Shown: in pieces, positions 23,755 through 31,297 of the stretch | Position numbering within the stretch: position 1 is the first letter of the stretch | Layout: each line of letters starts with the position of its first letter | Assembly: GCF_025464835.1 (NCBI RefSeq) | Contig: NZ_JAODMP010000092.1 | Location: 1-33,614 of the forward strand | Source of the DNA: Mycetocola sp. | Lineage (GTDB): Bacteria > Actinomycetota > Actinomycetes > Actinomycetales > Microbacteriaceae | Direction: 5' to 3' | DNA length: 33,614 nucleotides | The notes under the pieces: generated by a model | The model's input: only the letters and a program-made list of their open reading frames with translations | Databases searched by the model: none | What the model was told of the DNA's origin: nothing | Made by a program: the position numbers and the translations under genes

Positions 23755-23837
23755 GTTGCCGTCCAACGGCCGCGGATAAAGAGAGCCTGCACACTCTGTG
23801 ACGGGCACCGCGCAACGAGAGAAAAGGGGATTCACCT
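23755..23837 (+). promoter_or_regulatory. Structured 5' leader of rpsO, possible S15 autoregulatory element
   Basis: The leader offers competing pairings. GTTGC (23755-23759) can close a long-range stem with GCAAC (23812-23816), while the same bases can form local hairpins, GTTG with CAAC (23764-23767) or GCCGT with ACGGC (23758-23762/23766-23770). A small CACA/TGTG hairpin lies at about 23790-23800. GAGAAAAGGGG just before the ATG is the ribosome site. Ribosomal protein S15 represses its own mRNA through structured leaders in several bacterial groups, so a similar switch is plausible. Confidence 0.4.
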
Positions 23838-24107
23838 ATGGCACTTGAAGGCGAAGCCAAGAAGGCGATCATCGAAGCATACGCAACTCACCCAGGTGAC
23901 ACCGGATCCCCCGAGGTCCAGATCGCCGTGATGACCCAGCGGATCAAAGACCTCACCGAGCACCTCAAAGAGCACAAGCACGACCACCACTCACGTCGTG
24001 GCCTGCTTCTGCTCGTCGGTCAGCGTCGCCGCCTGCTTGGCTACCTGGCTGATGTCGACATCAACCGCTACCGCTCGCTCATCGAGCGTCTCGGACTGCG
24101 TCGCTAA
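23838..24107 (+). CDS. rpsO: 30S ribosomal protein S15
   Basis: An 89-residue protein of standard length. S15 binds the central domain of 16S rRNA and contacts the large subunit (bridge B4). The conserved blocks are [36 protein letters not shown] and the C-terminal [12 protein letters not shown], then [12 protein letters not shown]. The ATG at 23838 follows GAGAAAAGGGG. It has its own promoter and a strong terminator, so it is a single-gene unit; pnp, its usual downstream neighbour, lies about 9 kb away. Confidence 0.98.
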   Translation: MALEGEAKKAIIEAYATHPGDTGSPEVQIAVMTQRIKDLTEHLKEHKHDHHSRRGLLLLVGQRRRLLGYLADVDINRYRSLIERLGLRR

Positions 24108-24121
24108 TTCAGTCTTAGAGA

Positions 24122-24159
24122 AACGGGCCGTCCACCGCGAGGTGGGCGGCCCGTTTTTT
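24122..24159 (+). terminator. Rho-independent terminator of rpsO
   Basis: AACGGGCCG then CCACC pair with GGTGG then CGGCCCGTT (24122-24155), with one internal mismatch and a GCGA tetraloop, followed by six T at 24154-24159. This is the clearest intrinsic terminator in the window. Read from the minus strand it may also help end the convergent glucosidase transcript. Confidence 0.92.
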
Positions 24160-24198
24160 CTGCCGGGGAACCGGTACGGATGCGGGCAGCCGCGCCGC

Positions 24199-25884
24199 TC
24201 ACAGCCGGTACAGTCGTGCCTCCCACGGCCGCAGGGGAGCGTCGGTGTCGACGGGGTAGTTGCCGAGGACGAGCTCGGCGCCGCCGATGTCGAGGGGGAG
24301 TTCGCCGTCGAACGGCTCGTCGGAGACGTTGGCCACGACGAACAGGCGCTCGGATGAGGACGTGCGCATGAACGCATACAGCGTCGGATGTGTCGGCTCG
24401 AGCAACTCGAACCCGCCAAGGGCGACCGTCTCGTTCTCGTGCCGGAGGGCGATGAGCTTGCGGTAGAAGTCGAAGACACTTCTGCCTGACGCCCGATCCG
24501 CCTCAGCGTTCAACTCGGGGTAGTTCGGGTTCACCGCTATCCACGGGGTCCCGGTGGTAAAGCCGGCATGTTCAGTCGCATCCCACTGCATCGGGGTCCG
24601 CGCGTTGTCTCGCCCGCGCGCATGAACGCCGGCGAGCACACTCGACGGCGCCTGATCGTAGTCATCGACCGCCTCCCGGTAATGGTTGAGCGACTCGATG
24701 TCGCGGTAGTGCTCGATCGACTCGAACTTCACGTTCGTCATGCCGATCTCCTCACCCTGGTAGATGTACGGAGTCCCGCGGTGCAGGTGCAGCACGAGCG
24801 CCCACAGGGTCGCTGACTCCACCCGGTACTCGGTGTCATTACCGAACCGGGACACCAGCCGGGGCTGGTCATGGTTGTTGAGGTACAGGCTGTTCCAGCC
24901 GCGTTCGGCGAGACCGTCCTGCCACCTGGCCAGATTGGACTTGAGGGCGACGAAGTCCAGCGGGATCGCGTCGAACTTGTGGCTGCCTGAATCCAGCGAC
25001 ACGTGCTCGAACTGGAACACCATGTCGATTTCGGCGCGCGCCGGGTCGGTGAACAGCACCGCATCCTCGATGCTCACGCCGGGCATCTCTCCGACGGTGA
25101 GGTACTCGCCCTCGCGGCCCGCGAAGACCTCCCGATGCATCTCCTGCAGGAAATCGTGGATCTGCGGGCCCATCGTGAAACCCAGCCCTGAGCCACGCTC
25201 CGGCCCGTCGACCAGTTCGACCCGTTTCGCGATGAGGTTGATGACGTCCATCCGGAACCCGTCGACGCCGCGGTCGAGCCACCGGCGCATCATCGCGTAC
25301 ACCGCCTGCCGCACCTCGGGGTTCTCCCAGTTCAGATCGGGCTGCTGTTTCGCGAACAGGTGCAGGTAGTACTCGCCCGTCGTCTCGTCGCGCGTCCACG
25401 CCGGCCCCGAGAACGCGCTCGTCCAGCCGTTCGGGGCGCTCCCGTCTTCCCGGGGCGCACGCCACCAATACCAGTCCCGCTTCGGATTGCTCGTCGACGA
25501 CCGGGATTCGACGAACCAGGGGTGCTCATCACTGGTGTGGTTCACGACGAGGTCCATCACGATCCGGATGCCCCGCCCGTGTGCCTCGGCGACCAGCTCG
25601 TCGAAGTCGGCGAGGGTGCCGAAGACCGGGTCGATGTCCTCGTAGTCGCGGATGTCGTAGCCGTTGTCGTGCTGCGGCGACGGGTAGACGGGGGAGAGCC
25701 AGATCACGTCGACGCCGAGTTCGGCAAGGTAACCGAGTCTCGAGCGGATGCCTGCCAGGTCGCCGATGCCGTCACCATCCGAATCGGCGAAGCTGCGCGG
25801 GTACACCTGGTACACCACAGCCCGGGTCCACCAGGGCGCCGCTGCCTCGTTGTTCTCGATTACCTTCGTCGTCGCATCCGTCAT
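24199..25884 (-). CDS. GH13 alpha-glucosidase (oligo-1,6-glucosidase type)
   Basis: A 561-residue cytoplasmic glycoside hydrolase that removes glucose from the non-reducing end of short alpha-glucosides. The GH13 regions are in order: DLVVNH at 111-116, the QPDLNW region V near 181-186, GFRMDV with nucleophile Asp213, VGEMP with acid/base Glu266, and NNHDQPR with transition-state Asp339. Val214 directly after the nucleophile is the residue found in isomaltase-type enzymes, while maltases tend to have Thr, so alpha-1,6 preference is predicted. The beta-sandwich C-terminal domain ends at WEARLYRL. Start ATG 25884 follows AGAGGA. It is divergent from the amino acid permease. No maltose transporter or regulator accompanies it in the window. 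Confidence 0.94.
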   Translation of the reverse strand: MTDATTKVIENNEAAAPWWTRAVVYQVYPRSFADSDGDGIGDLAGIRSRLGYLAELGVDVIWLSPVYPSPQHDNGYDIRDYEDIDPVFGTLADFDELVAEAHGRGIRIVMDLVVNHTSDEHPWFVESRSSTSNPKRDWYWWRAPREDGSAPNGWTSAFSGPAWTRDETTGEYYLHLFAKQQPDLNWENPEVRQAVYAMMRRWLDRGVDGFRMDVINLIAKRVELVDGPERGSGLGFTMGPQIHDFLQEMHREVFAGREGEYLTVGEMPGVSIEDAVLFTDPARAEIDMVFQFEHVSLDSGSHKFDAIPLDFVALKSNLARWQDGLAERGWNSLYLNNHDQPRLVSRFGNDTEYRVESATLWALVLHLHRGTPYIYQGEEIGMTNVKFESIEHYRDIESLNHYREAVDDYDQAPSSVLAGVHARGRDNARTPMQWDATEHAGFTTGTPWIAVNPNYPELNAEADRASGRSVFDFYRKLIALRHENETVALGGFELLEPTHPTLYAFMRTSSSERLFVVANVSDEPFDGELPLDIGGAELVLGNYPVDTDAPLRPWEARLYRL

Positions 25885-25985
25885 GGACTCGATCCTCTCA
25901 TTCGCGCGGCGTTCTCGACGTGTGGGCCGAGATCTGGCATCCTCAGTACGTGCCCCATTCGGGCCACAGAATCGGAAGGACAACG

Positions 25986-27494
25986 ATGAGTCTTTGGCGC
26001 ACGAAAAGCATCGAGGCTTCCCTCGCCGATTCGCACCTCGAACACCGCAGTCTCAAGCGGACGCTCGGCACCTGGGACCTCATGGTGATGGGTGTCGCCG
26101 TCGCCGTGGGCGCCGGCATTTTCTCGGTCGGCGCACGGGCTGCCGGCGACTACGCGGGCCCGTCCGTCAGCCTCGCATTCGTGCTCGCTGCGATCACCTG
26201 TGCGCTCGCGATCATGTGTTACGCCGAATTCGCCTCGACCGTGCCGGTCGCCGGCTCCGCGTACACCTTCACCTACGCCACCCTCGGCGAGTTGCTCGCC
26301 TGGATCATCGGCTGGGACCTCATCCTCGAAATGCTCACAGCCGGGGCGGTCATCGCCAAGTACTGGGGCATCTACCTGTCGCTGGTCTTCGAACTGTGGG
26401 GCTGGAACGTGCCGGACACGATCAGCGTTCTGGGGCTGCAGGTGAGTTGGGGGCCGTTTCTCATCGTCGCTGTCTTCACCACCCTCCTCGTGCTCGGCAC
26501 GCAACTGTCTGCGAGGGTCGGTGCCGTGTTCACGATCATCAAGGTCGCCATCGTCCTCTTCGTCATCGTCGTCGGCGCTTTTTTCATCAAGGTGGAGAAC
26601 TACACGCCGTTCATCCCTGAAGCCCGCGCGACCGAAGGCGGTTCGAGCGACGTGTGGGCGCAGTCGCTGTTCTCGTTTATGACGGGTGCGGCGCCCGCGC
26701 AGTACGGGGTCTTCGGCCTGCTGGCCGGGGCCTCCCTCGTTTTCTTCGCGTTCATCGGCTTCGACGTCGTCGCCACGAGTGCCGAAGAAGTGCGCAACCC
26801 GCAAAAGAACCTGCCCCGCGGAATCTTCGGCGGTCTGGCCATCGTCACGGTGCTCTACATCGGTGTGAGCCTGGTGCTCACCGGGATGGTCCCGTACACG
26901 ACCCTCGCTGAGGCCGAGGACCCGTCGCTCGCTACAGCGTTCGTGGCGGTGGGAGCCGACTGGGCGGCGCAGGTCATCTCGGTGGGTATCCTCGCCGGTC
27001 TCACGACCGTGATCATGGTCCTCCTCCTCGGGCTCGCCCGCGTCCTGTTCGCGATGAGCCGTGACGGTCTGCTGCCCCGCTCCCTCAGCGTGACCAGTGA
27101 CAAGCGGCGCACCCCGGTGCGCGTCCAGATCATCACGGGTGTACTCGTCGCCCTCCTCGCCGGACTCACCGACATCGGAGTGCTCGAGGAGATGATCAAT
27201 ATCGGAACACTCAGTGCCTTCGTGCTCGTCAGCATCGCCGTTCTCGTGCTCCGGAAGAAGCGCCCGGACCTGCCGCGCGCGTTCCGCGTGCCGTGGGCAC
27301 CGTTCCTGCCGATCCTTTCCGCCGTGCTGTGCACCTGGCTGATGCTGAACCTCACGACGCTGACCTGGGTCCGGTTCCTGGTCTGGCTGGCGATCGGGGT
27401 GGTCATCTACTTCGCGTACGGACGCCGCCATTCGGTTCTCGGCCGCGAGCAGGCGGCCGATGCGGCGCTCGCCCAGAAAGTTACTGCAGACTAG
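25986..27494 (+). CDS. APC-superfamily amino acid permease, cationic amino acid transporter type
   Basis: A 502-residue permease with about 12 hydrophobic helices. It begins with the SLKRTLGTWDLMVMGVAVAVGAGIFSV region of YfnA/CAT-type carriers (residues about 23-48), followed by CYAEFASTVPVAGSAYTFTY and the GFDVVATSAEEVRNPQKNLP motif after helix 7, which is typical of the group. RVLFAMSRDGLLPR lies in the later half. Substrates of relatives include arginine, lysine, ornithine or branched-chain amino acids. The ATG at 25986 follows GGAAGGA. The VanZ-like gene begins 4 nt after the stop or overlaps it, depending on the start chosen. It is divergent from the GH13 gene. Confidence 0.92.
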   Translation: MSLWRTKSIEASLADSHLEHRSLKRTLGTWDLMVMGVAVAVGAGIFSVGARAAGDYAGPSVSLAFVLAAITCALAIMCYAEFASTVPVAGSAYTFTYATLGELLAWIIGWDLILEMLTAGAVIAKYWGIYLSLVFELWGWNVPDTISVLGLQVSWGPFLIVAVFTTLLVLGTQLSARVGAVFTIIKVAIVLFVIVVGAFFIKVENYTPFIPEARATEGGSSDVWAQSLFSFMTGAAPAQYGVFGLLAGASLVFFAFIGFDVVATSAEEVRNPQKNLPRGIFGGLAIVTVLYIGVSLVLTGMVPYTTLAEAEDPSLATAFVAVGADWAAQVISVGILAGLTTVIMVLLLGLARVLFAMSRDGLLPRSLSVTSDKRRTPVRVQIITGVLVALLAGLTDIGVLEEMINIGTLSAFVLVSIAVLVLRKKRPDLPRAFRVPWAPFLPILSAVLCTWLMLNLTTLTWVRFLVWLAIGVVIYFAYGRRHSVLGREQAADAALAQKVTAD

Positions 27495-27498
27495 GCGG

Positions 27499-27957
27499 AT
27501 GCTGCATCGTCACCCGGTACTCGGCCTCTTCACCGTCGCGTATCTGGCGTTCGTCGGCTGGATCACGCTCGGCCCCCAGCCGTTCGATGACGACCCCAAC
27601 GGCCTGCTCTTCCGGTCGCTGGCTCTCTTCGATCGGTACTCGGCGACGTCCTGGATCACGTACAGCGGACTGGAATTCACCGCCAACATCGGCATGTTCC
27701 TGCCGATCGGCTTGTTCCTCGTTCTGCTGTTCGGCCGCAGGCTGTGGTGGCTCGCCATGATGCTCGGCTTCGGCCTCACTGTGGCCATCGAGACCGCCCA
27801 GATCTTCCTTCCCGCCCGGGTTTCCGACCCGAGGGACATCCTGGCCAACACCTGCGGCGCCGTCCTCGGCGTGCTCGTCGGGTTGATCCTCACCGCGCGG
27901 AAGGCGCGTGCGATCCGCGCGGCGAACGCCCGTCGTCCGGTGGGCGCGACCCGCTGA
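27499..27957 (+). CDS. VanZ-family membrane protein
   Basis: A 152-residue membrane protein with four hydrophobic segments. The VanZ-like pattern is clear: a first helix LGLFTVAYLAFVGWITLGP, EFTANIGMFLPIGLFLVLLF, and the ETAQIFLPARVSDPRDILANTCGAVLGVLVG block, given here as separate parts spanning about 96-126. VanZ itself adds low-level teicoplanin resistance by an unknown route, but most family members are not resistance genes, so no phenotype is implied. ATG 27499 begins 4 nt after the permease stop; an in-frame ATG at 27460 would overlap that gene by 35 nt. The C-terminus is basic. It is tail-to-tail with the acyltransferase gene at 3 nt. Confidence 0.85.
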   Translation: MLHRHPVLGLFTVAYLAFVGWITLGPQPFDDDPNGLLFRSLALFDRYSATSWITYSGLEFTANIGMFLPIGLFLVLLFGRRLWWLAMMLGFGLTVAIETAQIFLPARVSDPRDILANTCGAVLGVLVGLILTARKARAIRAANARRPVGATR

Positions 27958-27960
27958 GGA

Positions 27961-29100
27961 TCACCGCTCAGGCGTCGCAGTCGGCGGGAGAACGCGCTGC
28001 GCACCCGTCGGGTCGCGTCGGGACGGGCCGGGAGGGGCATCCCTGTGGTCGGTGAAGATCCACTTCGGTTTCGGCTCGACGATCGGCCGGAACAGCTTGC
28101 GCACCGGCCCGCTCGACAGCACGATCGCGATGAGAAGGGAGAAGACGAGCATTCCGACGAGGTAGAGCTCGGGGATCTCCTCCCCCCTCAGCACACCGCT
28201 CTCGCGAAGCGGATAGAGCACGAAACTGTGCAGCAGGTAGACATACATCGTGTACTGGCCGAGTGTCGTCATCCAGGTCTCACGCCGGGGGAGCAGGACG
28301 AAGAACGCCGCGCTGAGCAGCGCCGCGAGGGCGATGAGCACCAGCCGCACACCCCCTGCCCACCACTGGTCACCGCCCAACCCTGCGTACGACTGGTCGT
28401 AGAAGAACCAGTGCTGAAGGTCGATGGCACGCCACAGGTCGATGAAGGTGGCGAGCACAGCGACCGAGGCAAGCAGAAAGACGATCGCGGTCGCACGGAT
28501 CAACCAGGTCTGGCGTTCAACGACCCGCCACCGGTCGACGAGCTTCCAGCGGTGAAGCTGCCAGCCGAGTACGAAGAAGGGCAGGATGCCGAGTGCCCGG
28601 GCGAGCGAGAAGGTGCTGTCGACGTTGTCGAGATAACCCACGCCGACCGACACGATCAGCGACCAGGCGAGCGGCCAGCGCAGCAGCGCCAGATACGGCA
28701 GAACGAGCCTGAAGATGCCGAGGGCGAGGAGGAACCACAGCGTCCAGCTCGGTTGGGTCGGGTTGAGTTCGCTTCTACCCTCGACGAGGAACTTGACCAG
28801 GGTCCAGATCGACTCCATGATCACGTACGGCACGAGAATGTCGGTGATCACTCGCTTCATCTGGCGGACGGTCGGTGGCCCGCTCTTCGTGAAGTACCCG
28901 CTGACAATCGCAAACGCTGGCATGTGGAACGCGTAGATCCAGAGGTATGTGACGAGGGCGGCATCGGAGTCATACGTGATCCTCTGGATGCCGTGACCCA
29001 TGACGACGAGGACGATGCAGGCGAACCGCGCGTTGTCCCAGAACGGTACCCGTGGTTTCGGCGCTGCTGCCGCCTGTTGTTCCTGCGATCCAGCGCTCAT
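27961..29100 (-). CDS. Acyltransferase 3 family membrane protein
   Basis: A 379-residue protein with about ten hydrophobic helices and soluble ends. The N-terminal WDNARFACIVLVVMGHG (21-37), with His36 of the family's catalytic Arg/His region, marks an acyltransferase-3 (OafB/NodX-like) enzyme. WIYAFHMPAFAIVSGYF and YTMYVYLLHSFVLYPL are further conserved parts. Such proteins O-acylate sugars of the cell envelope, using acyl-CoA from the cytoplasm. This one is closest in look to fucose-4-O-acetylase-like proteins, with substrate unknown. ATG 29100 follows GGGAG by 6 nt. The last ~45 residues are Pro/Arg-rich and likely disordered. No other polysaccharide gene is nearby. Confidence 0.87.
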   Translation of the reverse strand: MSAGSQEQQAAAAPKPRVPFWDNARFACIVLVVMGHGIQRITYDSDAALVTYLWIYAFHMPAFAIVSGYFTKSGPPTVRQMKRVITDILVPYVIMESIWTLVKFLVEGRSELNPTQPSWTLWFLLALGIFRLVLPYLALLRWPLAWSLIVSVGVGYLDNVDSTFSLARALGILPFFVLGWQLHRWKLVDRWRVVERQTWLIRATAIVFLLASVAVLATFIDLWRAIDLQHWFFYDQSYAGLGGDQWWAGGVRLVLIALAALLSAAFFVLLPRRETWMTTLGQYTMYVYLLHSFVLYPLRESGVLRGEEIPELYLVGMLVFSLLIAIVLSSGPVRKLFRPIVEPKPKWIFTDHRDAPPGPSRRDPTGAQRVLPPTATPER

Positions 29101-29203
29101 CGGTGCTCCCTACTCTGCATCGTTCGCCCCTCCACCCTATTGCGGAAAAGTTTCATCCTCAGACGGAATAGATTGCAGAGACACCTCGTTACCCCTCATG
29201 TCT

Positions 29204-29215
29204 ATTCAATTGAAT
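29204..29215 (+). promoter_or_regulatory. Perfect 12-bp palindrome upstream of the CE1758/CE1759-like pair, candidate operator
   Basis: ATTCAATTGAAT is a perfect AT-rich palindrome in an otherwise GC-rich region, 28 nt before the ATG at 29244. MarR-type regulators often bind AT-rich sites of this form. TATTCT at 29224-29229 could be a -10 just downstream. No regulator gene is adjacent. Confidence 0.5.
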
Positions 29216-29243
29216 GGACTCCATATTCTGCTGGAAGGCGATC

Positions 29244-30374
29244 ATGCAGTTCGGAATCTTCAGCGTCGGGGACATCACCACCGACCCCACCACCGGTCAT
29301 ACCCCGACGGATGCTTCGCGTCTTCAGGACATCCTGACCATCGCGCAGCACGCTGAGGCCGTGGGGCTGGATGTCTTCGCGATGGGCGAGCACCACAACC
29401 CGCCCTTCTTCCCGTCAAGCCCTGTCGCGATCAACAGCTACCTCGCCGCCAAGACCGAGCGAATCATCCTCTCGACCGCCACGACGCTCATCACCACCAA
29501 CGACCCGGTGCGCATCGCCGAGGAATACGCGATGCTGCAGCACCTCTCGGGTGGACGCATGGACCTGACCCTCGGCCGCGGCAACACCGGCCCCGTTTAC
29601 CCGTGGTTCGGTGAGGACATCCGCCAGGGCATTCCGCTCGCGTTGGAGAAGTACGCGCTGCTGCGCAAGCTCTGGCGTGAAGACGTCGTCGACTGGGAAG
29701 GCCAGTTCCGCACGCCGCTGCAGGGGTTCACCTCCACTCCGCGCCCCCTCGACGGTGTTCCGCCGTTCGTCTGGCACGGTTCGATCCGCAGCCCCGAGAT
29801 CGCCGAGCAGGCCGCGTACTACGGTGACGGGTTCTTCTCGAATCACATCTTCTGGCCGGCATCCCACACCCAGAAGATGGTGGCGTTCTACCGCCAGCGC
29901 TTCGAGCACTACGGCCACGGTCGTGCAGACCAGGCCATCGTCGGACTCGGCGGCCAGGCCTTCATGCGCAAGAACTCCCAGGACGCCATCCGCGAGTTCC
30001 GCCCGTACTTCGATAACGCACCCGTCTACGGCCACGGTCCGAGCATGGAGGACTTCACCTCGCAGACACCGCTCACCGTTGGAAGCCCTCAGCAGGTCAT
30101 CGACAACACGCTCGGCTACCGCGACTACGTCGGCGACTACCAGCGCCAGCTCTGGCTCATGGACCACGCCGGCCTGCCGCTGAAGACCGTTCTCGAGCAG
30201 CTCGACCTGCTCGGTGGAGAGGTCGTCCCGGTGCTTCGTCGTGAGTTCGCGAAGAACCGCCCGGCGGATGTCCCCGAAGCTCCCACCCACCAGGCGCTCA
30301 AGGCAGCGACCGAGCGTCAGGACCCGGCAGTTCCGGGTGCCCAGGGCGCCACTTACTCCGTGGAGGTGAAGTAA
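29244..30374 (+). CDS. CE1758-type FMN-dependent luciferase-like monooxygenase
   Basis: A 376-residue LLM protein: the MQFGIFSVGDITTDPTTGHT start, DVFAMGEHHNPPFFPSSP, RIILSTATTLITTNDPVRIA, SGGRMDLTLGRGNTGPVYPW and the long C-terminal segment after PLTVGSPQQVIDNTLGYRD. It belongs to the actinobacterial group known from Corynebacterium efficiens CE1758, which occurs with an FMN reductase of the CE1759 group. Exactly that gene follows, with a 1-nt overlap (TAATG). Together they should form a two-component flavin monooxygenase: the reductase supplies FMNH2 and this protein oxidises an unknown substrate. The ATG at 29244 follows GGAAGG; an upstream ATG at 29214 lies within the palindromic region and is rejected. 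Confidence 0.92.
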   Translation: MQFGIFSVGDITTDPTTGHTPTDASRLQDILTIAQHAEAVGLDVFAMGEHHNPPFFPSSPVAINSYLAAKTERIILSTATTLITTNDPVRIAEEYAMLQHLSGGRMDLTLGRGNTGPVYPWFGEDIRQGIPLALEKYALLRKLWREDVVDWEGQFRTPLQGFTSTPRPLDGVPPFVWHGSIRSPEIAEQAAYYGDGFFSNHIFWPASHTQKMVAFYRQRFEHYGHGRADQAIVGLGGQAFMRKNSQDAIREFRPYFDNAPVYGHGPSMEDFTSQTPLTVGSPQQVIDNTLGYRDYVGDYQRQLWLMDHAGLPLKTVLEQLDLLGGEVVPVLRREFAKNRPADVPEAPTHQALKAATERQDPAVPGAQGATYSVEVK

Positions 30375-30994
30375 TGACCATACGTCAACTCGCCGTCATC
30401 TCGGCCGGCCTCAGCCAGCCCTCGTCCACCCGGATGCTCGGTGACCGCCTCGCAGCGGCCACCGTGGCCCGGCTGGAGGAGAAGGGTGTCGAGGTCGAGG
30501 TGAGGACCGTGGAGTTGCGAGACGTGGCCCAGGACATCATGAACAACATGTTGACCGGTTTCGCCAGCCCGAAGCTCGAAGCCGTCATCGACGCTGTCAC
30601 GAACGCCGACGGTCTGATCGCCGTCACCCCGATCTTCACGACCAGCTACAGCGGACTGTTCAAATCGTTCTTCGATGTAGTCGACAACAGGGCGCTCACC
30701 GATATGCCCGTTCTGATCGGTGCGACGGCGGGAACCGCGCGTCATTCACTGGCGCTCGACTACGCGATCCGGCCGATGTTCACGTACCTGCACGCCGTCG
30801 TCGTCCCGACAAGCGTCTTCGCGGCATCCGAGGACTGGGGAAGTGGCGCAGACACCATCAAGACCTTGCCTGACCGGATTGACCGTGCCGCGAGCGAGCT
30901 GGTGCCCCTGGTGATCGCGTCCGAGCGATCCACAACGGTACGCGACCCGTTCGGTTTCGACGCCGCGCTCAGCGCGGTCGGTGGTGGTTCCTGA
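30374..30994 (+). CDS. CE1759-type NAD(P)H-dependent FMN reductase
   Basis: A 206-residue flavodoxin-fold reductase that passes hydride from NAD(P)H to FMN for the monooxygenase encoded just upstream. The first strand and phosphate loop (LAVISAGLSQPSSTRMLGDR, about residues 6-25), the ITPIF-like VTPIFTTSYSGLFKSFFD block with the conserved Ser-Gly-Leu-Phe-Lys, and PVLIGATAGTARHSLALDY match the NADPH-dependent FMN reductase family. ATG 30374 shares a base with the monooxygenase TAA, so translation is coupled. The stop codon lies inside a short sequence that resembles a dispersed intergenic repeat. Confidence 0.92.
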   Translation: MTIRQLAVISAGLSQPSSTRMLGDRLAAATVARLEEKGVEVEVRTVELRDVAQDIMNNMLTGFASPKLEAVIDAVTNADGLIAVTPIFTTSYSGLFKSFFDVVDNRALTDMPVLIGATAGTARHSLALDYAIRPMFTYLHAVVVPTSVFAASEDWGSGADTIKTLPDRIDRAASELVPLVIASERSTTVRDPFGFDAALSAVGGGS

Positions 30995-31009
30995 GCCTGT
31001 CGAAAGATC
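30986..31009 (+). repeat. Copy of a dispersed GC-rich intergenic repeat motif
   Basis: The core CCTGAGCCTGTCGAAAG is close to the motif CTTCGACAGGCTCAGG and its complement, which I recall as frequent in intergenic DNA of many GC-rich genomes, including actinobacteria. It overlaps the stop of the FMN reductase gene. Only this one copy was noticed, so its repeat nature rests on memory. Confidence 0.35.
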
Positions 31010-31035
31010 AGCCCAGCTGATCGGACGCTTTCGCT

Positions 31036-31063
31036 CGATGCCGCCCGGACAGGGGCGGCATCG
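31036..31063 (+). terminator. Terminator hairpin of the CE1758/CE1759-like operon
   Basis: CGATGCCGCCC (31036-31046) and GGGCGGCATCG (31053-31063) form a perfect 11-bp GC-rich stem with a 6-nt loop, 42 nt after the reductase stop. The following TCGTTTGTG has only a short T-run. A smaller hairpin, GATCAG with CTGATC (31006-31022), precedes it. Confidence 0.65.
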
Positions 31064-31108
31064 TCGTTTGTGCACGCCACCCACGCCCTCGTGTGCTCAA
31101 CTGGAGAC

Positions 31109-31297
31109 ATGAAGACGGCCAGAAAGAACCTCCTTGTCGGCATCCTGGTGCTGGTCATCGCGATGGTGATCGCATGGGCGATCGTCAATATCGCCCTCGC
31201 GTTCCTCGCAGCGGCGATCAAGTTCGTGCTGATCGCCGCCGTCGCACTGGTGCTTCTCGCTGTCGGCTGGGCCTGGTGGGCGCGGGTCCGGGACTGA
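31109..31297 (+). CDS. Small two-helix membrane protein, function unknown
   Basis: The 62-residue product starts with a basic MKTARKN, then a long hydrophobic stretch that can form two helices (LLVGILVLVIAMVIAWAIV and FVLIAAVALVLLAVGWAWW, separated by ALAFLAAAIK), and ends in RVRD. The ATG at 31109 follows GGAG at a short distance. I know no function for it; such proteins are common and often uncharacterised. The last 80 nt overlap the convergent patatin-like frame. Confidence 0.55.
   Translation: MKTARKNLLVGILVLVIAMVIAWAIVNIALAFLAAAIKFVLIAAVALVLLAVGWAWWARVRD

Noticed and set aside
25881-27431. A 516-codon open frame on the minus strand across the amino acid permease gene
   Set aside because: The product is almost wholly Asp, Glu, Arg, His and Gly with no fold pattern. 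It is the mirror of a GC-rich membrane-protein gene with G/C in third positions.
27499-27957. VanZ-like protein as an antibiotic resistance gene
   Set aside because: The family is broad, no van cluster is present, and the sequence alone does not support resistance.
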